A DNA stretch of 64,000 nucleotides, taken from contig OZ244129.1 of assembly GCA_965215715.1 (NCBI GenBank), positions 496,001-560,000 on the forward strand, in the 5' to 3' direction. Below the pieces are notes generated by a model. That model ran no database searches and had not been told where the DNA came from. It saw nothing but the letters and a program-made list of their open reading frames with translations. Shown here in pieces: positions 52,644 through 61,548 of the stretch (positions are counted from its first letter, which is position 1; every line of letters begins with the position of its first letter). The DNA is from HXMU1428-3 sp965215715. GTDB lineage: Bacteria; Pseudomonadota; Alphaproteobacteria; Rhizobiales; HXMU1428-3. The translations under genes were made by a program, and so were the position numbers.

Positions 52644-52680
52644 ATTTTCCAAAACCGGTACCCACTTTTGTGCGACACGC
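52644..52680 (-). repeat. dispersed Rhizobiales-type repeat, copy 2 (inverted)
   Basis: The reverse complement reads GCGTGTCGCACAAAAGTGG then GTACCGGTTTTGG, matching the core at 43602 with two mismatches over 31 nt. Its expected AGAGC inverted-repeat tail is at 52396-52434, on the far side of the 21-bp array. Confidence 0.8.
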
Positions 52681-52854
52681 TCTGGTTTTTTGCTTCATGG
52701 TTAATGTGATGAGTTTAGTCAGAATCTGCGTAAAGTCTATGATTTGTGACTTGTTTTCGGCTTTTATCGAGTCGCTGGACTGTATAATTTATTGAAATTT
52801 GCATGCCTTACGGGACATTGTTCACAAAAAGATAGGGCCTTATTGGTCGCGAAT

Positions 52855-52869
52855 GCACAAAATTTGTGC
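52855..52869. promoter_or_regulatory. palindrome GCACAAA-A-TTTGTGC before nnrU
   Basis: A perfect 7-bp inverted repeat around one base, 40 bp ahead of the nnrU start, in the place of a promoter operator. It resembles the CACAA-N3-TTGTG site before bufA. Confidence 0.4.
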
Positions 52870-52908
52870 TACAAATAAAGCAATAAAATCAATAAAAGGT
52901 TGCGACAT

Positions 52909-53490
52909 ATGGGAATTTTACTCTTAGGGTTGGCCCTCTTTTTGGGGATTCATTTGGTGCCGGCTTTGCCACGTAAGCGGCATAAACTCATTAAAATGGT
53001 CGGGGAAAAGAATTATAAGCTGATTTATTCAATAACAGCTTTTATCGGTTTGATTTTAATCATATGGGGCTATGCGCGCCAGTTTAATGATCCGGTTGTG
53101 TTGTTTGACCTCCCTATGGAATTGCGCCATGTGACGATGCTGTTTGTGTTGGTGGCCTTTATCCTGTTTGTGTCAGCCCGGCTTAAAGGGTACATCCGTT
53201 ATTGGGTTCGCCACCCACAATTGCTTTCTGTCAAATTATGGGCTTTCGGTCACCTGTTGGTGAAAGGGGGCGATTTGGCAGGATTGTTATTGTTTGGAGG
53301 CTTTTTGATGTGGGCTATTTTTGCGCGCATTTCAGTCAAGAAACGTGAACAATTTGGGATGGTGAAAACAAGAGATTTTCAACCCAATTGGGTGCATGAT
53401 GTCATTGCCGTTGTGATTGGCGGCGGGCTTTATGTGGCGTTTGCCTTTTATTTGCATAAAGTCTTAATTGGGGTGCCCCTTATTCATTAA
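52909..53490 (+). CDS. NnrU-family membrane protein
   Basis: 193 residues with about five to six transmembrane helices. FLGIHLVPALPRKRHKLIKMVGEKNYKLIYSITAFIGLILIIWGYARQ and the C-terminal FQPNWVHDVIAVVIGGGLYVAFAFYLHKVLIG are typical of NnrU, a family with some relation to methyltransferase-like NnrU/Isp proteins and found near denitrification genes. No denitrification gene is nearby. ATG at 52909 follows AAAAGG; the longer frame starts at a TTG. Confidence 0.87.
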   Translation: MGILLLGLALFLGIHLVPALPRKRHKLIKMVGEKNYKLIYSITAFIGLILIIWGYARQFNDPVVLFDLPMELRHVTMLFVLVAFILFVSARLKGYIRYWVRHPQLLSVKLWAFGHLLVKGGDLAGLLLFGGFLMWAIFARISVKKREQFGMVKTRDFQPNWVHDVIAVVIGGGLYVAFAFYLHKVLIGVPLIH

Positions 53491-53645
53491 GGCCTTAAAT
53501 GGCTTGAGGTTTTGTGTAAATGGGTCTGGGTTGTATCATGCCCCTTTACACCCCATATAATAAGCAGTGGCTTGAGGCTGAAACCTTTGTTTTCAGGTCT
53601 CAAGGCTGATATTTTTTAATGATAGACGATAAAGGGGGCTTCTCC

Positions 53646-54488
53646 ATGTCTCATCAACGTCCGATAAAGCGATTTACTGCCCCTGATATTTTGGCCATGA
53701 AAGAGGACAAGCCGATTGTCTCGTTAACGGCCTATCATGCCCATACGGCCCGGATTATTGATCCTTATGTTGATTTTATGCTGGTAGGCGATAGTTTGGG
53801 TATGGTGATGCATGGGCTGCCCTCCACTGTGCCTGTGACGCTTGATATGATGATATTGCATGGGGCTGCCGTGGTGCGGGGCTCCAGCCGGGCCTTGGTT
53901 GTTGTTGATATGCCGTTTGCTACCTATGAGGAAAGCCCTGAAATTGCCTTTCGCAATTGTGCCCGGGTGATGAAAGAGACTGGGTGCGGTGCCATCAAAC
54001 TTGAAGGCGGCGTGCAAATGGCTGAAACGATCGCTTATTTAACCAAGCGCGGCATTCCTGTGATGGCCCATGTTGGTTTAACGCCGCAAGCGGTTAATGT
54101 GATGGGCGGCTTTAAAACCCAGGGGCGTGATCGGGCTGATTGGGCTGCGATTGAAGAGGATGCAAGAGCAGTTGAGCAAGCTGGTGCTTTTGCCATTGTG
54201 TTAGAGGGTATGGCAGAACCTTTGGCAGAAAAAATCACCAAACAAGTTAACATTCCCACCATTGGTATTGGGGCTTCAGCTCACTGTGATGGGCAAATTT
54301 TGGTGCTTGAAGATATGCTAGGATTGAGCCCTCAGGTTCCAAAGTTTGTGAAAGAGTTTGGTCAAATTGGTGCTGCGATTGAGGGGGCTGTTGCCCATTA
54401 TGCCGAAGATGTTCGTGCACGTGCATTTCCGACAAAGGATAATGTTTACAGCGTGAAGAAGAAAACATCGGCCAAATCTAAGAATTAA
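53646..54488 (+). CDS. panB: 3-methyl-2-oxobutanoate hydroxymethyltransferase
   Basis: 280 residues. It makes ketopantoate from 2-oxoisovalerate and methylene-THF in pantothenate synthesis. Metal ligands are in FMLVGDSLGMVMHG and VVDMPFATYEE; HVGLTPQAVNVMGGFKTQG and IGIGASAHCDGQILVLEDMLGL are present. ATG at 53646 is used because GGGGG lies upstream and MSHQRPIKRFTAPDI is the family's N-terminus. panC is not adjacent, so it is probably monocistronic. Confidence 0.95.
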   Translation: MSHQRPIKRFTAPDILAMKEDKPIVSLTAYHAHTARIIDPYVDFMLVGDSLGMVMHGLPSTVPVTLDMMILHGAAVVRGSSRALVVVDMPFATYEESPEIAFRNCARVMKETGCGAIKLEGGVQMAETIAYLTKRGIPVMAHVGLTPQAVNVMGGFKTQGRDRADWAAIEEDARAVEQAGAFAIVLEGMAEPLAEKITKQVNIPTIGIGASAHCDGQILVLEDMLGLSPQVPKFVKEFGQIGAAIEGAVAHYAEDVRARAFPTKDNVYSVKKKTSAKSKN

Positions 54489-54790
54489 CCAGCTTGTGCG
54501 GGCAATCAGCCCGCTAATTAGCAAATCACTTGCCATTAATGAGGCCTTTTGTTGCCTTATTTACGATTTTGAGCGGTTTTAAAGGGAAAAACCGCTTATC
54601 TAATTGTCAAATGAGGGATCTCAAGCTATCAAGAGGCTAAATTTTTAAGAAAGGCGATTCGATTGCTTTGCTTATAGGGGCAAAGTTTTCTCGCTGACCT
54701 GTTTTTATATTTAAATATTCAACAATATAAAGCCGGGTGAGGTGGCATAGGCCCATTCGCTGCGGTTAAATCAAAAGAGTATGTGTTGTA
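54489..54790. other. 302-bp intergenic region after panB with two inverted repeats
   Basis: A perfect 6-bp stem GCGGGC/GCCCGC (54498-54514) follows the panB stop, without a T-run, and a 9-bp stem AGCGGTTTT/AAAACCGCT lies at 54572-54596. The promoter of the TPR-bamB-der operon should be here. Confidence 0.5.
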
Positions 54791-55456
54791 ATGGTTGACG
54801 ATCAAATATTTAGAGAAGTAGATGAAGAACTGCGCCAGGAACGCTTGCAAGCGATCTGGAACCGCTATGGGACGCTGATTGTTGGCGGTATTGTGGCTTT
54901 GGTTTGTGTGGTCGGTGCCGTTGTGTTTTGGCAAAATTGGCAAAACTCAAAGCGGCAAGATGCCGGTGATCGGTTTGTCGACGCCTTGCAATTAATGGGC
55001 AAAGGTGAAACAGAGGCAGCCAATAAGATTTTTGGCGCGCTTCAAGCTGATGGCCCGGGGGGTTATGAACTCTTAGCTTCGCTCCATTTGGCGGCTAATA
55101 AGGCCCAAAAGGGTGAAACCGCGGAAGCTGAGGTGATTTATAAAAAAATCCTGCAAAATCCTAGTGCTGACAAAATTATGACCGATTATGCCAAACTTAA
55201 CTTGGCTTTATTGAAACTTGATGGGGCGTCATTTGAGGAAACCAAAACAGCTTTAGGATCTTTTCTTGATGAAAAGACAGCGTGGCGCAGCACGGCATTA
55301 GAGGTGATTGCGCTGGCTGCCTTGAAAGAAAAAAAATTGGATGAAGCGCGTAAATATTTTTCTCAGATAGTGATTGACCAGGCGAGCCCAGCTTCCTTAA
55401 AACGCCGGGCGCAAATTATGTTAGATGTTATCGCTGCCCGCAAAGTGGCGGGATAA
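54791..55456 (+). CDS. TPR_21 (YfgM-like) membrane-anchored protein
   Basis: 221 residues. It starts DDQIFREVDEELRQERLQAIWNRYGTLI, then a transmembrane segment (about 29-49), then TPR helices in the periplasm. This matches the YfgM/TPR_21 family, which joins the SecYEG translocon and periplasmic chaperones in E. coli. It sits immediately before bamB and der, an order shared widely in Proteobacteria. Confidence 0.88.
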   Translation: MVDDQIFREVDEELRQERLQAIWNRYGTLIVGGIVALVCVVGAVVFWQNWQNSKRQDAGDRFVDALQLMGKGETEAANKIFGALQADGPGGYELLASLHLAANKAQKGETAEAEVIYKKILQNPSADKIMTDYAKLNLALLKLDGASFEETKTALGSFLDEKTAWRSTALEVIALAALKEKKLDEARKYFSQIVIDQASPASLKRRAQIMLDVIAARKVAG

Positions 55457-55502
55457 GATTTAAATTCTTGCCGGAGTTGATCTTGCTAAAGGTGTGCAGA
55501 AA

Positions 55503-56861
55503 ATGATCAAACGACTAACAGGCTTTGTTGCGATTTGTTTGTTATCGGTCTCGATAGCAGCATGTAGTACGATGGAAGATCTCACCGATTTTGATACACC
55601 GGAACTTCCTTCTCTGCCAAAATTCTCTAACCCGTTTCAAAAACCAAAGGCTAAACTGCCAGGTGAGCGCATTCCTGTTATGACGGCCAAGCGGGATGGA
55701 GCCCCTGAGCTTGATGTGAGTGCGGCCACAGCTGTGACTGCTTTGCCAATTGCTACTATTAATAGTGTGTGGTCTCAACCGGGCGGTCAGCCTGATAATG
55801 CGCCGGGGCATCTGGCTTTAACTGGTGGGCTTTCTTCTCGTTGGAGTGCAAGCATTGGGCGTGGTTCTACCAAGCGTAGCCGCGTGATTGCCAGCCCGAT
55901 TGTTTATGGCGGCAGGGTTTTTACGCTTGATAGCCGTGGCCGTGTTAGCGCCTTTTCTCAATCCAGCGGGTCGCGTGCTTGGAGTGTGAAGCTGGCGATC
56001 AATAATGAAAAAGATTATGAAGGCTATGGTGGTGGGCTGGCGATTGAAGCTGGTCGGCTTTATGTGGCCACTGGCTTTGGGCGTGTTTATGCGCTTTCTC
56101 CAAGCAGTGGTAAAGAAATTTGGGTGAAAAAAGTTGGTGAGCCTATGCGCACATCGCCGACGGCTGTTGGCGGTAAGGTGTTTGCGACCACAGTGCTTGG
56201 TAGTTTTGTTTGTCTGAATGGAGAGGATGGGGCTGAGCTGTGGCGCTATCAAGGCTTGCCTGAATCTGCCTCTATGTTGACCAACGCATCGCCAGCTGTT
56301 TCTGGCGGAATTGTTGTGGCGCCTTATCCATCGGGTGAATTAATCGCTTTTGATATTGAAACAGGCTCTCCTGTTTGGACGGAGACTTTATCTCGTTCGT
56401 CTCGGGGTGCGATTTCAGCTTTGCGCAATGCGTCTCGCCCTGTGATTTCAGGTGGTACTGTATTTGCCATTGGCCATGGCGGGCGCATGATTGCTTCATC
56501 TTTAAAAACGGGTGAGCGGTTATGGTCGCAAAACATCCCTGGTGTTCAAGCCCCTTGGGTTGCAGGGGGTGTTGTATATGTGGTTGATTTGCACGGTGAG
56601 CTGATGGCGATGACTGCCAAAGATGGTAAGCTGTTATGGAAAAGTCGGTTACCAGGTGGTGGGCGTTGGAGCGGGCCGGTGTTGGCAGGCAATCGCCTTT
56701 GGCTTGTATCAACAAAGGGGATGCTGGTTGGTGTTGACGCCAAACTTGGGTCTGTAACTGCGAAGCGAGACCTTGGTGTTAAAATGGGCATTGCCCCGGT
56801 TGTGGCTGGCGGTCATATGTATATTTTAACTGACAAAGCCAAATTAATGGCCTTCAATTAA
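55503..56861 (+). CDS. bamB: outer membrane assembly lipoprotein BamB-like (PQQ beta-propeller)
   Basis: 452 residues with lipobox IAAC (VSIAACSTMED). The mature protein is an eight-bladed PQQ-like propeller, with repeated GGRVFTLDSRGRVSAFSQSSGSRAW, AGRLYVATGFGRVYALSPSSGKEIW and GKVFATTVLGSFVCLNGEDGAELW. As part of the BAM complex it helps insert beta-barrel proteins. ATG at 55503 has AAAGGTG at a good distance; the GTG at 55494 lies too near it. Confidence 0.92.
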   Translation: MIKRLTGFVAICLLSVSIAACSTMEDLTDFDTPELPSLPKFSNPFQKPKAKLPGERIPVMTAKRDGAPELDVSAATAVTALPIATINSVWSQPGGQPDNAPGHLALTGGLSSRWSASIGRGSTKRSRVIASPIVYGGRVFTLDSRGRVSAFSQSSGSRAWSVKLAINNEKDYEGYGGGLAIEAGRLYVATGFGRVYALSPSSGKEIWVKKVGEPMRTSPTAVGGKVFATTVLGSFVCLNGEDGAELWRYQGLPESASMLTNASPAVSGGIVVAPYPSGELIAFDIETGSPVWTETLSRSSRGAISALRNASRPVISGGTVFAIGHGGRMIASSLKTGERLWSQNIPGVQAPWVAGGVVYVVDLHGELMAMTAKDGKLLWKSRLPGGGRWSGPVLAGNRLWLVSTKGMLVGVDAKLGSVTAKRDLGVKMGIAPVVAGGHMYILTDKAKLMAFN

Positions 56862-56996
56862 AATGCAAAAATCTCACCATGAGATTTAAGGCACACAGTA
56901 AGCCTGGAATGGTTATTCATTGGGCTTATATAGAAGAAGTTATTTGCGGTGAAGGAGATCATTCTTCGCCGCCTTTTGTTTTTTAAAGGCAACTTT

Positions 56997-58349
56997 ATGT
57001 CATTTACAATCGCAATTATGGGGCGCCCTAATGTGGGCAAGTCCACTTTGTTTAACCGGCTGGCTGGCAAGCGGTTGGCTTTGGTTGACCCGCGTCCGGG
57101 TATGACGCGTGACAGGCGTGAAGCTGAGATTGAATTTGGAGATGTGAAAGCAACTTTGATTGACACAGCTGGTCTTGAAGAGGGTGATGAGGATAGCATT
57201 CAAGGACGCATGCGCCATCAGACCGAGCAGGCTGTTAATGAGGCTGACATCATTTTGTTTTTGATTGATGGGCGCGAGGGGTTGACCTTGCAAGATGAAG
57301 TGTTTGCCAATGAAGCCAGAAAGACCGGACAGCCTATTCAACTGATTGCCAATAAGTGCGAGGGGCGCCAAGGAGATGAGGGCTATTATGCCTCCTTTAA
57401 GTTGGGCTTTGGCGACCCGCTTGCGATTTCGGCTGAACATGGTGAGGGCATTGGTGGGCTTTATGAGGTTCTACTTGAGGCTTATAAGCAATGGCAAAAT
57501 GAAGCTGAAGAAACTTCTTTGGACGAAAGTGAAGATGAGGAGCGGGCTTTAAAGGTGGCCATTGTCGGGCGGCCCAATGCTGGCAAATCGACATTGGTCA
57601 ACCGGTTGCTTGGACAAGATAGGGTGATCACCGGGCCGGAAGCCGGCTTGACCCGTGATTCAATTGCCATAGATTTTCAATGGTCTGAGCGCGATATTCG
57701 GTTGTTTGATACCGCCGGTTTGCGCAAAAAGGCGCGCATAAAAGATCGTTCTGAAAAAATCTCGGTCTCAGATGCTGTGCGTGCGGTTAAGTTTGCAGAA
57801 GTGGTTGTGTTGTTGCTCGATGCTGAGCGCCCGTTAGAAAAACAAGATATGACCATTTGTGATCTGGTTGCCCAAGAGGGGCGTGCTTTGGTTATTGGCT
57901 TGAATAAAAGTGACTTAACCAAAGACAATGGGAAATTAATCAGTGAGGTTCGTGAACGTGTTGAGCGGTTGCTGCCTCAGGTGAGAGGGGTGCCAGTTGT
58001 TCCTATCTCTGCTTTAAAGGGGCGCGGTATTGATAAACTGATGCGCGCCGTTTTAGAGGTGGAAGAGATTTGGAACAAACGGGTTGGTACCTCTGCCCTT
58101 AACAGGTTTTTGAATGATGCGATTAATGCTCATACCCCACCAGCTGTTGGGGGACGGCGTATTCGTTTGCGCTATATGACCCAATCCAATGCGCGGCCGC
58201 CAACATTTATTTGTTTTTGCTCTAAGCCTGAAGATTTACCAACTTCTTATTCACGTTATCTGATCAACGGCTTGCGTGAGACATTTGATTTTTGGGGCGT
58301 CCCAGTGCGTTTGCATATGCGCAAAGGCAATAACCCTTATAATGGTTAG
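56997..58349 (+). CDS. der: ribosome biogenesis GTPase Der (EngA)
   Basis: 450 residues with two G domains in tandem and a KH-like C-terminal domain. The first P-loop is GRPNVGKST (residues 9-17) with DTAGLEEG; the second is GRPNAGKST with DTAGLRKKARIK and NKSD. It is needed for 50S subunit assembly. ATG at 56997 has AAAGG upstream; the open frame extends to 56949 but the family begins at MSFTIAIMGRPN. Confidence 0.97.
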   Translation: MSFTIAIMGRPNVGKSTLFNRLAGKRLALVDPRPGMTRDRREAEIEFGDVKATLIDTAGLEEGDEDSIQGRMRHQTEQAVNEADIILFLIDGREGLTLQDEVFANEARKTGQPIQLIANKCEGRQGDEGYYASFKLGFGDPLAISAEHGEGIGGLYEVLLEAYKQWQNEAEETSLDESEDEERALKVAIVGRPNAGKSTLVNRLLGQDRVITGPEAGLTRDSIAIDFQWSERDIRLFDTAGLRKKARIKDRSEKISVSDAVRAVKFAEVVVLLLDAERPLEKQDMTICDLVAQEGRALVIGLNKSDLTKDNGKLISEVRERVERLLPQVRGVPVVPISALKGRGIDKLMRAVLEVEEIWNKRVGTSALNRFLNDAINAHTPPAVGGRRIRLRYMTQSNARPPTFICFCSKPEDLPTSYSRYLINGLRETFDFWGVPVRLHMRKGNNPYNG

Positions 58350-58448
58350 ATAATCAATCGTCTTGTTATTATAGGCTTGTGAGGCTGTTTTAAGAGTATT
58401 GTTTCCAAAATTTTGATAATATTTTTTCTTATGTGTGTGTTTTTTGTG

Positions 58449-58477
58449 TTGACTTTGGGGTAACTTCTTTCTAATAT
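58449..58477 (+). promoter_or_regulatory. sigma-70-type promoter of the GbsR gene
   Basis: TTGACT (58449-58454), 17 bp, then TAATAT (58472-58477). The expected transcription start is around 58484-58485, at or within a base of the ATG at 58485. Confidence 0.7.
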
Positions 58478-58495
58478 TTCTGTTATGACAGAAAT
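58476..58495. promoter_or_regulatory. operator overlapping the GbsR start codon
   Basis: ATTTCTGT (58476-58483), spacer TATG, ACAGAAAT (58488-58495): 8-bp perfect arms covering the last base of the -10, the predicted start site and the ATG. The same arms occur at 59249-59270, so this is probably the site for the GbsR protein encoded here. Confidence 0.7.
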
Positions 58496-59078
58496 TACTA
58501 AAAATAAAGATGTAAATCAAGCCGCTTCACCTGAGGATACTGTAGATTTTGGCCCGGTCACTGAGCGGTTTGTTGTGCATTGGGGGGAAATGGGAACTCA
58601 TTGGGGGGTTAATCGCTCTGTTGCGCAGATTCATGCCCTTCTCTATGTCACTGGTGAACAATTGACCGCGGAGCAAATATCTCAAACTTTGGGACTTGCG
58701 CGGTCTAATGTTTCAAACTCTTTAAAAGAATTGCTCAGTTGGGATTTGATCCGGCGTGTTCATGTTTTGGGTGATAGACGGGATCACTTTGAAGCAGAAG
58801 GGGATTTGTGGGAGATGCTGATGGCGATTGCACGGGGCCGCAAAAAACGTGAAATAAATCCCACCCTTGAAGTTATGGACCTTTGTGTGGAAGAGGCGAA
58901 AAAGGATAAATCTGTGACGCCATTGGCGCAAGAACGTATCGTTGCAATGCGTGATTTTATGAGTGTGCTTGATGGTTGGTATGTGGATATGTCATCAGTG
59001 CCAAAATCAAAAATTTTCGCGATGATGAAAATGGGTAAAACAATTATGAAATTTGTAGGTGGTGGAAAGGTGAAATAG
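58485..59078 (+). CDS. GbsR/MarR-family transcriptional regulator
   Basis: 197 residues. A winged-helix domain typical of GbsR is shown by HWGEMGTHWGVNRSVAQIHALLYVTGEQLTAEQISQTLGLARSNVSNSLKELLSWDLIRRVHVLGDRRDHFEAEGD. The helix-turn-helix lies about 66-88. There is no ribosome binding site before the ATG and the promoter places the transcript start at the ATG, so the mRNA is probably leaderless. It is predicted to repress its own gene and the DUF4166 operon. The inducing ligand is unknown. Confidence 0.88.
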   Translation: MTEITKNKDVNQAASPEDTVDFGPVTERFVVHWGEMGTHWGVNRSVAQIHALLYVTGEQLTAEQISQTLGLARSNVSNSLKELLSWDLIRRVHVLGDRRDHFEAEGDLWEMLMAIARGRKKREINPTLEVMDLCVEEAKKDKSVTPLAQERIVAMRDFMSVLDGWYVDMSSVPKSKIFAMMKMGKTIMKFVGGGKVK

Positions 59079-59248
59079 GCTATTCGTTAAGCTGTTGGAT
59101 CAGGATAACGAACTAAGGTATTTTTTAAAACTCTTGTGTTTTCCCTGCTTTTAAAGGGTTTAAGCTTGAGTGGTGTGAAAGTTATATTTGTTAAATTTTT
59201 CAATTCGGGTCCGTGGTCATTTTAAGGTCCTAAAATTTTTTAAATTTT

Positions 59249-59270
59249 AATTTCTGTTATTACAGAAATT
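59249..59270. promoter_or_regulatory. operator upstream of the DUF4166-TIGR01777 operon
   Basis: Arms AATTTCTGT (59249-59257) and ACAGAAATT (59262-59270) with spacer TATT: 9 bp, perfect. It sits 30 bp ahead of the DUF4166 ATG, in promoter position, and shares the 58477 operator's sequence. Confidence 0.7.
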
Positions 59271-59299
59271 TGTGAAAATGATTTTTTAGAGATAGAAAA

Positions 59300-60001
59300 A
59301 TGTTAGTACCTTGCTCAAACTGGCAAAATTCTGAAGAAGATTCTGCCGCAAAAACGTCTTCTCGTGAAAGCGTGTCTTTAACGCGAAAGGCCCTGTTCAA
59401 ATCTTTACGCTATCCAGCTTTGGTCGGTGAAGATTGGGTAAATTTACCAACATCGGTCCAAATAAGGTTTGTGAAATCTTTCAATCATAGAAAAGTCATT
59501 GTGTATCAGGGGCGTATTTATAAAACCCGGCTTTCTAAAATTGGAATGATCCTGGCCAAATTAAGCAAATTCTTTGGCGCTCCAGTGCCGCAAGAGAATG
59601 GTGTTAGAGGGTCTGCGACTGTGATTGTTAAAGAAGCGCGCGATTTTGAAGGTCAGTATTGGACAAGACTTTACCCCAGTGCAGAGACCTTTCCGCAGGT
59701 CATTCAGTCTGTCAAACGGTTTGCTGGCCCAACGGGTCTTGAAGAGATCATTTCAAAACACATCGGCATTGCGCTTGACGTTAAAGTTAAAAACAAAACT
59801 TTGTGTTTCGTTTCTAACCATTATTTTTTGCTGTTTGGCAAAAAACGGATTGTTCTCCCTCGTTTTTTATCACCGGGCAGGTTGGTGGTTGAACATAGAG
59901 AAACAGGCCCCAAACGGTTTCGTTACAGTTTTTGTCTTCATCATCCAGTTCTTGGCGAGCTGATTTATCAAACCGCAATTTTTGAGGAGATTGAACAATG
60001 A
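59300..60001 (+). CDS. DUF4166-family protein
   Basis: 233 residues. The DUF4166 core is recognised from FKSLRYPALVGEDWVNLPTSVQIRFVKSFN, AKLSKFFGAPVPQENG, GQYWTRLYPSAETFPQVIQSVKRFAGPTGLEE and the C-terminal FRYSFCLHHPVLGELIYQTAIFE. There is no signal peptide. DUF4166 commonly occurs with TIGR01777-type epimerases, as here. The role is unknown. It overlaps the next gene by 4 bp (ATGA). Confidence 0.85.
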   Translation: MLVPCSNWQNSEEDSAAKTSSRESVSLTRKALFKSLRYPALVGEDWVNLPTSVQIRFVKSFNHRKVIVYQGRIYKTRLSKIGMILAKLSKFFGAPVPQENGVRGSATVIVKEARDFEGQYWTRLYPSAETFPQVIQSVKRFAGPTGLEEIISKHIGIALDVKVKNKTLCFVSNHYFLLFGKKRIVLPRFLSPGRLVVEHRETGPKRFRYSFCLHHPVLGELIYQTAIFEEIEQ

Positions 60002-61506
60002 CCAGTGATTTATTATGGGCTGTCGTTTTTTTGCAATTGCTTATGGGGGCTAGTGATACCTTGTTTCACCATGAGTTTTCTGAAAAGTTAGCTTGGCAAC
60101 CAAGCGCACAAAATGAATTAAAACTGCATGCGATAAGAAACTTTATTTATAGCGGGCTGTTTTTATGTTTTGCCTGGGGGGTGCCGCATGGGTGGTTCGC
60201 TATGGTTGCGATGGGCTTTATCTTGATCGAAGTGGTGATCACGCTTTGGGATTTTGTCGAAGAAGATTTGAGCCGTAAGTTGCCTCCTTCAGAGAGGGTG
60301 CTTCACACGCTGCTGGCGCTTAACTATGGTGCGATTTTAGCGCTGTTAATGCCTGCCTTATGGGGCTTGTTTAAATTGAACACAGCTTATGTGCCTGTTT
60401 ATTATGGCTGGGGCAGTTGGGTTCTCACCTTTGCTGGTATCGGTGTTTTTGTTTTTGGTGTTCGTGATACTTTGGCTGCCAATCGGCTAAGCCAGTTAAA
60501 ACGCGGGCCGGCAGGTGATTTGGCTAAGGCTCTTAAGCGCCATCATCATATTCTCATTACTGGGGCCACCGGTTTTATTGGCAAGAGGCTGACAGATGGT
60601 TTGATTGAAAACGGGCATAGTGTGACCGTTTTAACGCGCAACCCACAAGAAGCGGCCACGTTGGGAAGTCCGCTCAATATTATCACATCTCTTGATGAGA
60701 TTAGGGATGATGCCCCTGTTGATGCCATTATTAATCTTGCAGGAGAGCCTTTGGCCAATGGCTTGTGGACCAAGGCAAAGAGAGAGCGCATTGTTAAGTC
60801 TAGGTTGGATTTGGTTGCACAAATTGAGCGGCTTTGCGCCCGGCTTTATGTGCCGCCTAAAACTGTAATCATTGCCTCTGCGATTGGTTGGTATGGTTTG
60901 CGCGGTGATGATGAGTTAAGCGAAGAGAGTAAGTGCGCCCCGTGTTTTACGCATCACGTTTGCCAAAGCTTGGAACAGGCGGCTGATCGGTTGAAAGCTT
61001 ATCACTGCCGGGTGGTGAACTTGCGCATTGGCCTGGTTTTGGGAAGTGAAGGGGGGATGCTTGCCAACCTTCTTGTCCCGTTTGAATATGGTTTGGGCGG
61101 GCCTATTGGCTCTGGGCAACAATGGATGAGCTGGATTGACCTTGATGATGTTATCCGATTGATCGTACATGCATTGAAAACCAATGACCTTGAGGGGCCG
61201 GTTAATGCGGTGGCGCCGACCCCTGTGCGCAATCAAGATTTTGTCAAAGTGCTTGGGGGCGTGTTGAACCGGCCGGCTATTTTGCCTGTGAGTGCGACAT
61301 TGTTAAAGCTTGGTTTGGGAGATATGGCAAAAGAACTACTTCTAGGTAGTCAAAGGGTTGTGCCTGAAAAGGCCTTGGCTTCAGGGTTTGTTTTTCAGGC
61401 GCCGACCTTACCAGAAGCGCTTGGCAAAAGTTTGCCGTTTAAGCCGCTCACGTCTCGATCAACTTTTGCTCACAACAATATTATTTGTCCTCGTAATAAA
61501 CTGTGA
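59998..61506 (+). CDS. DoxX-like membrane region fused to TIGR01777 NAD(P)-dependent epimerase
   Basis: 502 residues. The first ~170 hold about four to five transmembrane helices (for example AVVFLQLLMGASDTLFHHEF, AIRNFIYSGLFLCFAWGVPHGW). The rest is an extended SDR of the TIGR01777 (YfcH) family: HHILITGATGFIGKRLTDGLIENG dinucleotide-binding motif, INLAGEPLANGLW, ASAIGWYGLRGDDELSEES and GLGGPIGSGQQWMSWIDLDDV. Expected to be a membrane-bound oxidoreductase or epimerase on an unknown substrate. Co-translated with DUF4166 and probably under GbsR control. Confidence 0.85.
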   Translation: MTSDLLWAVVFLQLLMGASDTLFHHEFSEKLAWQPSAQNELKLHAIRNFIYSGLFLCFAWGVPHGWFAMVAMGFILIEVVITLWDFVEEDLSRKLPPSERVLHTLLALNYGAILALLMPALWGLFKLNTAYVPVYYGWGSWVLTFAGIGVFVFGVRDTLAANRLSQLKRGPAGDLAKALKRHHHILITGATGFIGKRLTDGLIENGHSVTVLTRNPQEAATLGSPLNIITSLDEIRDDAPVDAIINLAGEPLANGLWTKAKRERIVKSRLDLVAQIERLCARLYVPPKTVIIASAIGWYGLRGDDELSEESKCAPCFTHHVCQSLEQAADRLKAYHCRVVNLRIGLVLGSEGGMLANLLVPFEYGLGGPIGSGQQWMSWIDLDDVIRLIVHALKTNDLEGPVNAVAPTPVRNQDFVKVLGGVLNRPAILPVSATLLKLGLGDMAKELLLGSQRVVPEKALASGFVFQAPTLPEALGKSLPFKPLTSRSTFAHNNIICPRNKL

Positions 61507-61548
61507 CTTATCTTTGTTGGTAACAGTTCGTAGACAAGGAGATTTGGA

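Larger units (their letters stand above)
52386..52908. other. 523-bp repeat-bearing intergenic region
   Basis: It holds, in order: an inverted repeat AGAGCATG/CATGCTCT (52396-52434), the 21-bp tandem array (52453-52557), two degenerate related units (to about 52638), the inverted dispersed repeat core (52650-52680), and a 15-bp palindrome (52855-52869) before nnrU. No protein gene is apparent. Confidence 0.75.
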
